In this document: positions 55,898 through 64,000 of the stretch, in pieces | Position numbering within the stretch: position 1 is the stretch's first letter | How the letters are laid out: each line of letters begins with the position of its first letter | From: Symbiodinium natans | Lineage: Eukaryota > Sar > Dinophyceae > Suessiales > Symbiodiniaceae | Assembly: GCA_905221605.1 (NCBI GenBank) | Contig: CAJNDS010002723.1 | Span: 202,001-266,000, forward strand | Direction of reading: 5' to 3' | Length of the DNA: 64,000 nucleotides | Position numbers and translations under genes: made by a program | Notes under the pieces: model-generated | Databases searched by the model: none | The model's input: the letters and a program-made list of their open reading frames with translations, nothing else | What the model was told of the DNA's origin: nothing

Positions 55898-56182
55898 TTG
55901 AGTGGCACTCATCCCCCAATCGCCAAAAACAAAGAGTCTGGGAATTTTACAGACAAGGACAGATGGGAAACCCACGCAGTGTGCCCACATCGTAATTCTA
56001 AGCGCAACCTGGGTGAAATCGTAGAGGTGGGGAAGTTGTATGGGGAAGTTGTACCCTTCAGCATTGCATCAGCTTCGAGCAACATGGGATTTGCGCGAAC
56101 CATCAACCCTACTAATCTGAGCTGTCTCCGACTCGAAGAAAGGGGTGGTGTGGAGCGGCACTTTGTTTGTTGGATCGTCTAA
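55898..56182 (+). CDS. Hypothetical 94-residue ORF
   Basis: Reads KNKESGNFTDKDRWETHAVC, PHRNSKRNLGEIVEVGKLYG, EVVPFSIASASSNMGFARTI and LSCLRLEERGGVERHFVCW. Coherent throughout. No family. Confidence 0.35.
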   Translation: MSGTHPPIAKNKESGNFTDKDRWETHAVCPHRNSKRNLGEIVEVGKLYGEVVPFSIASASSNMGFARTINPTNLSCLRLEERGGVERHFVCWIV

Positions 56183-56502
56183 CGTGCTCTGGGGGGCAAG
56201 AGTGTGTGGTTTTTAGCTTCAAGGCCTCAGGGCCTTGCGATGCGGTGTACGCAGCACACTTATGTCCAGCTAGGTTGCTACACCCTCTGTCCTGCATCCT
56301 TTGATCTTGGGGCAGTCACGAGGGCCCAGCGTATGGCCTCTTGATTCTGAACCTTGTACAGTATACCCTCCAAACGCCAGCTAACCCGTTGAAGAAGGGA
56401 AGAGACCATATTCAGGCAGGGACCATATCACGGCCCTTAGGTTGAGATCATCAAATCCTATCCGAAACATCCTTCAGCGGCACAGCATGCAGATGACTGA
56501 GA

Positions 56503-56660
56503 CCACCACGCCAACGCCACAACCGCCGCCACAACCACCACCACAACCACCACCGCAACCACCACCACAACCACAAACACAACCGCACCACAACCGCACA
56601 ACCACAACCACCACCACCACCACCACCACCACAACCACCACCACCACAACCACCACGAAC
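56503..56660. repeat. ACC/CAA trinucleotide-like array
   Basis: Imperfect CCACCACAACC repeats. Plus frames give Pro/Gln- or Thr-rich runs and minus frames Val/Gly-rich runs. Confidence 0.95.
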
Positions 56661-56837
56661 AACCGGCAACCCGCAACAAGTGTCGTTGTTGCACATACAG
56701 TGCGACGAGAAAGGAAGATTTGTGTTGGCTTGGCTCCGCACGGTGTGTGCTGCTTTGAAAACCATTCGCCATGTTGGCGGCAGGTAGCAGCCATCGCTTT
56801 TGTACAGCTGTCCCTGGATGAAACACGAAGGCAGTTT

Positions 56838-56862
56838 GGGTTTAGGGTTTAGGGTTTGGGGC
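56838..56862 (+). repeat. Very short TTTAGGG block
   Basis: Three units plus TTTGGGG. Confidence 0.75.
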
Positions 56863-57283
56863 CTTGACCGGGACCCTTTTGACATCAATGTACAGTCCAC
56901 GGAATCGCAAGTGTTCACTTGGAATCGCGGTCTCTAAGCATCACCCGATCACGAAACGATACGTTGGGGAAGGCGAATTCCGGAGGAGCTTGTCTGCTAG
57001 CGTAACTAGGTTTCTTCGAATGAGGTTTATGTATTGACGTCCTGAAAGCCTTGCACCTGTGACTAAGGGCTCACCCATGTGGGGGTTTACGAAAATACAG
57101 GGCCCTCAACCTCCAAATAGTAGGATTCCTTTCCAATAAGGACATCAATAAGGTACCCCCTAATATCATAAACCCCAAAATGGGCTGCAAGGGTCTCCCT
57201 GCGTAACACAGGATTGGTGGGGGCATCAGGAGCAAGGACTGGCAAGGGCTCTGAGAAGCCGACAAAGGATCCTTCCAAGTACA

Positions 57284-57350
57284 TGGTTTAGGGTTCAGGG
57301 TTCAGGGTTCAGGGTTCAGGCCCCAGGGTTTAGGGTTTAGGGTTTAGGGT
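57284..57350 (+). repeat. Interstitial TTTAGGG/TTCAGGG block
   Basis: TTCAGGG units on the left, TTTAGGG on the right. Confidence 0.93.
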
Positions 57351-57388
57351 CCGCCGATGGGAAAAGGAGGTGAATCTTTCCCAAAACG

Positions 57389-57525
57389 CGGGGGGGGAGG
57401 GGGGGGTAGGGGGGGGTACCCGGGCAGCTTTTCCATGGAAGGCCACCCACACCGCATAAACTCACGGACCATAGGTGGTTTCGCACAGGACATAGGGGCC
57501 CTTTGGAAAAAACCCACCCAGGCCC

Positions 57526-57576
<51 letters not shown>

Positions 57577-57590
57577 TACCCCCCCTAGGC
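57389..57590. repeat. G-run cluster followed by a 46-47-base C homopolymer
   Basis: GGGGGGGAGGGGGGGTAGG-type tract at 57,390-57,417 and an uninterrupted run of C at about 57,530-57,576. The two could pair or form quadruplexes. The apparent length may be an assembly artefact. Confidence 0.9.
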
Positions 57591-57599
57591 TGCCCTGCC

Positions 57600-58985
57600 C
57601 TTTAAGCTGGCTTCAGCTCCTGTTTGGGTCCTGGTGCTACTCCCCCCAACGTTTCACAGAGGCTCAAGCAAATCAACTTTTGGATCCTTTGAGCTGACGA
57701 GCGCGTTTAAACCTTTCAACTATGCTCCAGCGGGGTCGGCGGCTTGAGCCGGAGGCTCTTAAATTTAGGGTGGCTGCTTTAGAGCGGGAGTTTTACCCTT
57801 TTGCATGGCCGCCGAACAAGTACTTTTCAACAAGCTTCCTCATCTTTCTTGAGTGGAGAACCCACCAAAGGCCTGGTACGTCTCCTCGTAGGCTTCGCAG
57901 CGCTGGAGAGTAGAGCACCTGATTTCGAGACGGGTTTAAAAAAATAATAGTAATAAAATAATCTCCTTGTTTGGGATGGGATGTTCCCTCCTTACACTAG
58001 CAGTCCTGAATCGGGATTCGTCTAGGGGGCACCAGAATCCCGATGAAGGACGTTTAGTATAAGGGGGGGGAACATCCCAATCTCTTTGTATTTATGGCAG
58101 CAAAGCGCAAAACAAGATCACACTTTTCATTGTTCGAAGAAAATGTCCACTCCTCATGCTTGAGACAGTGGAGCTGGTTCTGCGGGTGGTGCATGCTGGT
58201 GCTCTTTGAAAGCCCTTTGAGCCTTTCCAAAGTCGGCCCTACAGATTTTAACAAATACAAGCAGAGAAGACAGGAACCCAGAAATTGAAGGGTGTGAGAG
58301 TTTCGGCATCTCACTACACTCGCGTTGGGTAATGATTTGCTGCGGCTGTTCAGAAAAAAACTTGCAGCGTGCAACCGAAGCCGCAGACACATCACATCCC
58401 ATGTTCAATCCCGGGAACCTTTTTCCCGTCACAAGTGAAGCAAGTGAACTTCCTGAACTTGAATGGAGCCTGAAGTGCGGGCCCTAGGAGTTCCGAAAGG
58501 CTATGGCTTTGGAACGACTAGGCTGCCCGGTGGCCAGTTGTACAGGCCGTGCAAAAATATCGGAGGAAGTAGAAACTGAACGCCTCGGATGCGCCCGCAT
58601 GTCGCAATCGTTGGAACTTGAGATGGGCATGAACATGCATTGGGGACTGCTCAGGAAGTGACTCATGGCATCGATACAAGCCTGCGATACAAGGCTTCGC
58701 TGCTGAACTGTGGGAGCGGGCTAGAGGACTCAAGGGCTTGGGGGAGGAAACCACAAGCCACCACTTTATTTAACTCAACTCCAATATACAGCTTCCTTGT
58801 ACATAAGCCGATGAAACAAACAAACTCGGTTATAAGAGAGAGCACAGAGTGCGGCTGTTGGTGCGAAACAACGTAAACCAAAAGGCTTGCGAAGATGAAA
58901 ACAGTTGACAGCTTCTCGCTAGCAAGACGTTTAGAAAGCCACATAGGCCCCCCAAAAGCACCCAGGAGCTCAAAGCCCGATTCCA
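57600..58985. other. No firm gene
   Basis: Several 60-135-codon frames on both strands without motifs. An A/T-rich patch with TAATAGTAATAAAATAAT is at 57,940-57,965. An imperfect inverted repeat links GAATCGGGATTCGTCTAGGG (58,010) and CCAGAATCCCGATGAAGGAC (58,032). Confidence 0.25.
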
Positions 58986-58990
58986 AAAGC

Positions 58991-59032
58991 CCTACCCTAA
59001 ACCCTAAACCCCAAACCCTAAACCCTAAACCC
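58991..59032 (-). repeat. Interstitial CCCTAAA block
   Basis: About six units with CCCCAAA variant. Confidence 0.9.
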
Positions 59033-59172
59033 CGTACACTCCTAGGAAAACACACACAACTCATACTCCACATGCCCCTGCAGAAAACCCGTGGCCAGGC
59101 GTCGACTTCGGGGCCTGGCAGGGTCCCCCTCGGGCAGGAACTGCCTTGAAGGATGGGACTGCTTTGTGGCCC

Positions 59173-59238
59173 CCTAAACCCTGAACCCTAAACCCTAAAC
59201 CCGAAACCCTGAACCCTAAACATACCCTAAACCCTAAG
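59173..59238 (-). repeat. Interstitial CCCTAAA block, degenerate
   Basis: About nine units with CCCTGAA and CCCGAAA variants and an ATA interruption. Confidence 0.88.
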
Positions 59239-59496
59239 GCGGGCCGGCATCCATTCGGGTCGTGCCCGTGCCAGCTGTGGGTTAGAAGCCCAGGTTTAGG
59301 GGCCAAGGCGTCAACGGGGCTTCTTGGGTTAGTTGTTTGCGGATTGAGGAACCCCCAGTGAATTTTGTGTTTACCGTTAGAGGCGTGCGGTCTCTCGGCT
59401 TGAAGAGTCGGGCGAAGAATGCCTTGTGCCGAACCAAGGCAGCCAAGGAACCACTTCGCCAGGCCACAAGCAGCATAGCCTTACAGATGGTGGAGG

Positions 59497-59516
59497 ATCC
59501 TAAACCCTAAACCCTA
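59497..59516 (-). repeat. Very short CCCTAAA block
   Basis: Two and a half units. Confidence 0.65.
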
Positions 59517-59530
59517 AGCCCAAGATGGTC

Positions 59531-59600
59531 TAGGGCTTCTGAGGGCTTCTGAGGGCCTCTGAGGGCTTCTGAGGGCCTCTGAGAGCCTGTGAGGCCCTCG
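59531..59600. repeat. 10-bp repeat GGGCTTCTGA, seven units
   Basis: Units alternate GGGCTTCTGA and GGGCCTCTGA. Later units diverge. Confidence 0.9.
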
Positions 59601-60560
59601 GAGACTGCATGAGGCTGAGCTTTGATCCAAGCAGTGCAGTTGAGGTTGCCTCTTCTCTGAGCAACTGTAGTTTTTTGGGGGTAGCTACGCAACCTTCGTT
59701 GGCGACATTTTTCGTTGTTGAATTTGCTGTTTGGATGTTTGCCGCGACTGCGCTTTCGGCGCGATTGAGCTTTCGGCGATGTTTTTGATGAGCTTTCGGT
59801 GATGGGAAAGCTTGTCACATCATGACACGTGACAATCTGCCACTTCTTGCAAGCACAGAAACACGGAAGAGTCCCCGATAGTGGGCCAGACAGCACACAC
59901 ACCCCAGGGGTGCGAACTGCAGTACATCCTCAACGCACACGTTCCTTCATAGAAACTTTCTTAAGAAAGAACACGCAAACACTTCAAGCTGTCGTCTGCT
60001 ATCATTTGCTGCCAACCGCAGTCATATGTGGTCGAGAGTTCACACAAGTTCACACAGTTCACGACCAAGCCCCAAACAAGAGGCAAGCAAGGATCCACAA
60101 CCGCCTAGCATGAGAGCCACCTTCTATCATGATGTCGCGTGTCTGCAAGCCAACAGTCACCCAAAAACTCCAACAGATAACCTGCATCACCTGGCTGATC
60201 CCTCCCTCCACGTCGTGACATGCTGAAACCCTTCAACTGAAGCTCGTCTCCCACAACCCTTGGCCCAAAAGGTAAAGAAAATGACACTGCGCCTGCATCA
60301 ACAGCAAGAAGTTTAAACCGGGGTGCATGTTCAGGGTGGTAGGGTTTGGTGGTTCACGGGTACGTGCGTTGCCCGCTGAGATCTGAAGAAGTGGCTGAGA
60401 GCCTCAAATTGTCTTGAAGTTTCGGGTGAGGTCTGAGGCTTGCGGGTATGTTTGAGGGACATGACTCGGCCGAGCCACCTGTCCACACCATATGGGCGAA
60501 GGATGCCGCGATTCGACCATACGCCGATTCCAGGTCTCCCTGCTTTGGGGGTCCAGGAGC
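59600..60560. other. Basic minus-strand frame and unassigned sequence
   Basis: A minus frame to 59,902 reads FPITESSSKTSPKAQSRRKR, SRGKHPNSKFNNEKCRQRRL; Lys/Arg/Ser-rich. It may be an exon of a disordered protein. 59,910-60,560 shows nothing recognisable. Confidence 0.2.
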
Positions 60561-60566
60561 TTCGTG

Positions 60567-60616
60567 GGTTTAGGGTTTCGGGTTTAGGGTTTAGGGTTTA
60601 GGGTTTAGGGTTTAGT
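60567..60616 (+). repeat. Interstitial TTTAGGG block
   Basis: About seven units, one TTTCGGG. The last block of the window. Confidence 0.93.
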
Positions 60617-60846
60617 GGTGAAGCAGAGCTCAAGGCTGAAAGCACGCTCATAACCCAATGGATCAAAAAAAGGCAGGGCCGCTTGAGTTTGGACTTTTCG
60701 CTTCGGACCTTCGGATCTTGGATTTTTTGAGTAGAGAAGTCGCAGCCTAAGTAGGTGTAGGCTCGGGCTTATTCTGCATTGTTGCTCGTGATTTGTCGTT
60801 CACATTACATACTAATTCGTACTTGTTGTTGCTGTTTTTTTCATAA

Positions 60847-61254
<408 letters not shown>

Positions 61255-61388
61255 GAGACCTCTGCGCCTAGCATAGCCCCTGACAAAGGCCTATGCAAAA
61301 CCCTAAGGGCCTAGCCTTGAGCTGTCGCAACCAGTGTTGGGAGCAAAACTGACTATCAGCATCTCCACTATCTGCCACAACTGGTGCA

Positions 61389-61676
61389 GTGAGCTTCGCT
61401 CATGCACCTGAACCCGTCCAAGAGCAAGACAAACCCACGCGCCTCTCTGAAAGCTTTGTCAATGCTTTCTGTACCTTGGACCGAAGGGGTGCAGATCATC
61501 TGGTGAAGCCGGGGATTTTATTGAGAGTTACGAGTCAAGCTTCTGCAGGATGGGTTGAAACTTGGGGATTCAAGCTATACTCGGGTATCATGGAGCTTGG
61601 GGAGAGTTTGATGCGGGCGAAAAACGCGAAGAGTAGGGTTACCCTTCGACACCCGAAATGCTGCAAGGTGCGCTGA
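61389..61676 (+). CDS. Hypothetical 95-residue ORF
   Basis: Reads EQDKPTRLSESFVNAFCTLD, RRGADHLVKPGILLRVTSQA, GWVETWGFKLYSGIMELGES and LMRAKNAKSRVTLRHPKC, then TGA. Coherent. No family. Confidence 0.35.
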   Translation: MSFAHAPEPVQEQDKPTRLSESFVNAFCTLDRRGADHLVKPGILLRVTSQASAGWVETWGFKLYSGIMELGESLMRAKNAKSRVTLRHPKCCKVR

Positions 61677-61823
61677 CTCGGTGACTATCATGGACATGGA
61701 ATGAGACGGTACTGTATGAAGATCCCAATTCGAGGGATATAGAGGCCCGGAATCTTTCCTGGAGCGGGCTGAACCTGATCCCCACAACCCCGGTTCGGAC
61801 CGCAACTCCGAGCCACCTCCGGC

Positions 61824-62111
61824 TTGGGCTTGGGGCTTCAAGCAGATGTCAGATCGAAAAGAAATTTCGTCTTTCCGCTCCCTGCTTGGAGGCAGCGACT
61901 TTGGACACTAGCCAATTCTGAGGAATTCTCTGGAGGGCGTAGGGTTTTGCATTCACAAGGCTCCCATCTACTAGACAGGATACTCTCGAGGGTATTTTAC
62001 ATGGGCTTGGCTCCAAAGGGCCCGAGTCACATGCCAAACTCCCGACAGCACCACGGCTTGTGCTTTTGGGGCTTGTGGGTCCATGCGTGGGTGGCGATGA
62101 CATCCCTTTGA
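61824..62111 (+). CDS. Hypothetical ORF, weak
   Basis: Contains KRNFVFPLPAWRQRLWTLAN, SHLLDRILSRVFYMG. No family. Overlapping minus frame 61,849-62,217. Confidence 0.2.
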   Translation: MGLGLQADVRSKRNFVFPLPAWRQRLWTLANSEEFSGGRRVLHSQGSHLLDRILSRVFYMGLAPKGPSHMPNSRQHHGLCFWGLWVHAWVAMTSL

Positions 62112-62363
62112 CCGCACAGCTGAGAACTATGTTAATCGGGGCGCTAAAGATGTACATAAAATTCTCGGTCGTCGCCAGTCCTCCTCCTGCTGCAACTCCG
62201 CACAGTGCTACCTGCACTGAAGCTGGTATTCAAGGTCTTGTTCGCCCTGTCTTGACATGAATTCGGCCCTTTTACAGAGTTCTGGGCTGGCAGTGCAAAG
62301 CAATTGCTCGACTGAAGTCCTTTCTGATGGGATAAGAGGGTATGGCTTACAGTATCAAATTGA

Positions 62364-62552
62364 GTGACGTCAACACAAAGAAAGAGCGGCTTTGAGCATC
62401 TGAAGTGCAATGTTCAGGTGCTTGCACAGGCATGTGCAGGCTACTTTAGCCTGTGCCAGTCTTCAACCTCCCTAGACGAAGATGTTTTTCTCAACCGCAT
62501 CAAGCGAAAGACAACTACAAAGTCTCAACCAAAGTGTCCTCCTTCACCTTAA
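62364..62552 (+). CDS. Hypothetical 62-residue ORF
   Basis: Reads STQRKSGFEHLKCNVQVLAQ, ACAGYFSLCQSSTSLDEDVF and LNRIKRKTTTKSQPKCPPSP before TAA. Helical then basic tail. Could be the last exon of a gene to the left. Confidence 0.35.
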   Translation: MTSTQRKSGFEHLKCNVQVLAQACAGYFSLCQSSTSLDEDVFLNRIKRKTTTKSQPKCPPSP

Positions 62553-62636
62553 AAGCCCGAGTGACCTCTTGAATTAGAGCTTTTTGGAGGGACATGGAGA
62601 GTTCACAATAGTTCACAACTTCCGTACCTTGGCAGG

Positions 62637-62963
62637 TTGGGAAGTACGCCTCAAGGCTCAAGTCAGGCTTCGGGCAGAAACAACACGTCCAGGGCCAGTC
62701 GTCTTCGGACTTCGGACTTAAGAAGTTCGTCGTCAGGCTCTAAGGAAGCCCACAGTCCCCAAATAACTTCAGGGTTTACGTCGCCTCTCCAACCTCACGC
62801 CCGCAACTCAAACCCTTCGAAGCCAGGACACAGCCAGGGGCGAATCAGCCAGCCGCATGTACCATGCTTTGGGAAGGCCAGGCAACCTGCTCAGGCCGGT
62901 AGCATGTTCAGCACGTTCTCGGTCTTCAGATCTAGCAGATCGAGGTTGCCAGGATGTACTTGA
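62637..62963 (+). CDS. Hypothetical Ser-rich ORF
   Basis: Ser/Pro/Arg-rich from end to end (RNNTSRASRLRTSDLRSSSS, SGFTSPLQPHARNSNPSKPG). Disordered if real. Confidence 0.2.
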   Translation: MGSTPQGSSQASGRNNTSRASRLRTSDLRSSSSGSKEAHSPQITSGFTSPLQPHARNSNPSKPGHSQGRISQPHVPCFGKARQPAQAGSMFSTFSVFRSSRSRLPGCT

Positions 62964-63458
62964 GGATGGCTACACCACTTCAAGGGAGCTGCGAAGACAG
63001 AGGCAGGGCTTGAGGCGCTGCTTCGGGCACTTCTTGTTGAAGGCTCGGGGCTTGGCGTTGCTGTTTTTTGTGGAGGTTTCACTGTTTCAATCATACACGG
63101 TAAAGAAGATAAGCAAGCACGCAAACTGAAACGACCAAGGAAACACATATTTTCTGGATGTCTGCAACTTAGACTTCAGCGACTGGACCCATTGAGAATC
63201 TGGGCTTCTTGGAGGAGATCCAAGGCACCAGCAGTTGGAGGTCTTGGGTGTTGGATTATGGAGTGGAGCCTCGATGCCATGAACTCCAAACTCGCACTGC
63301 CAAAGAGCCCCCCCACCCCAGAATTGTGCACCGCGAGACCTACACCTGCAGCCAGCGACGCCTTGCAACACCTGCACCAAGATCACCGAGATCAGAGCCC
63401 ATGTACAGGGGTTGAGGGCTATACATCTTAGCAGAGTGGATTCTGTACTGCACTGTAT

Positions 63459-63653
63459 GTGCATGTATGTGCAGGGAGTGTCTTGTATCCTCAACAGCTT
63501 CAAGCTAAGCATGGCCATGCAGAGGACTACAATGTAAGGCAAACGGGCCGAAGGCATCAGACCATTGAACGCTCCTTCCCACGAAGAAATCGAAAGTTTC
63601 GACAGGCTAAAGCGGATCTCCGGGCTGGCCTGCTGGCCAAGCACAATGCTTAA
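63459..63653 (+). CDS. Hypothetical basic ORF
   Basis: Reads LQAKHGHAEDYNVRQTGRRH, QTIERSFPRRNRKFRQAKAD and LRAGLLAKHNA before TAA. Strongly basic and helical, as in a nucleic-acid-binding tail. A 206-codon minus frame (63,087-63,707) overlaps it and is less convincing. Confidence 0.3.
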   Translation: MHVCAGSVLYPQQLQAKHGHAEDYNVRQTGRRHQTIERSFPRRNRKFRQAKADLRAGLLAKHNA

Positions 63654-63659
63654 AGCAGC

Positions 63660-64000
63660 ATAAGAACAAGAACACCAAACAGAAGCCTCTCCTCTAGTTC
63701 CAAACACTGATCTCTAGCCCCATAACCCGCGATCAAATGTGGACTCCAACCTTCGAAGGCGACGGCCGCAATCTGAGTAGAGAGGCGAACTTGAAGCTCT
63801 CCTGCGGCCACAAGGAAGTCGTTGCATTGTCTTGGAAGAATTCTCTCACAAGCGACTCACACATAGCCGGGCCGCTAGAGTTTACCCACGCATTCAAGGA
63901 ACTGGACGTTTCCTGATCAGTTCCTTGGCACAGCTTCCGAAGCCATGTTCTTGGTGACGTGTGGGGGCCTGGACCCTGTTGCCCGGACGGCGAGATCTAG
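63660..64000. other. No gene recognised to the right edge
   Basis: No motif or repeat in the last 340 bases. Confidence 0.3.

Noticed and set aside
56451-56918. Val/Gly-rich membrane-like minus frames
   Set aside because: Translation of the ACC/CAA array.

Overview
The window looks like nuclear DNA of a photosynthetic dinoflagellate, most likely Suessiales (Symbiodinium/Polarella type). This is inferred from four things. There is a split nuclear gene for photosystem I subunit PsaC with GT-AG and GC-AG introns. There are decayed Copia and LINE elements whose reverse-transcriptase motifs match those common in dinoflagellate genomes as I know them. TTTAGGG telomere-type repeats are scattered throughout. 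Coding segments are small and broken up by introns. No rRNA, tRNA, CRISPR array or bacterial-type operon was found, so ribosome-binding sites and bacterial terminators do not apply.

Layout. 1-7.2 kb is a graveyard of mobile elements: the edge of a probable LINE ORF (minus), a 5'-truncated Copia polyprotein (plus), a spliced-leader-like 21-mer followed by a small ORF, a telomeric-repeat block, a LINE reverse transcriptase (plus) and an HNH-nuclease-like fragment (minus). 7.3-20.7 kb carries very long microsatellites (43 units of an 8-mer; 1.2 kb of TGTGTCTC-type repeat), two diverged minisatellites, and a minus-strand gene around 10.87-12.13 kb with coherent exons and a 75-nt intron. 21.4-31.1 kb is the most gene-like part: a small minus-strand gene, the psaC gene (minus, about 24.4-27.3 kb), a plus-strand gene starting at 27,358, and a pair of exons flanking an AT-rich intron at 30.6-31.1 kb. 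31-64 kb holds dispersed exon-like segments on both strands, a 1.7-kb C-rich tandem array (39.0-40.7 kb), a minus-strand gene near 42-42.8 kb, and more simple repeats, including a long AGT array at 61 kb.

A thread through the window is about 29 short blocks of TTTAGGG or CCCTAAA, in both orientations, from 4.3 to 60.6 kb. At least two lie in introns of psaC and one lies in a probable intron of its plus-strand neighbour. Exon models were built by eye from reading frame, splice signals and, for psaC, family knowledge. Only psaC, the Copia element and the LINE RT are firmly identified. The other coding segments are hypothetical.
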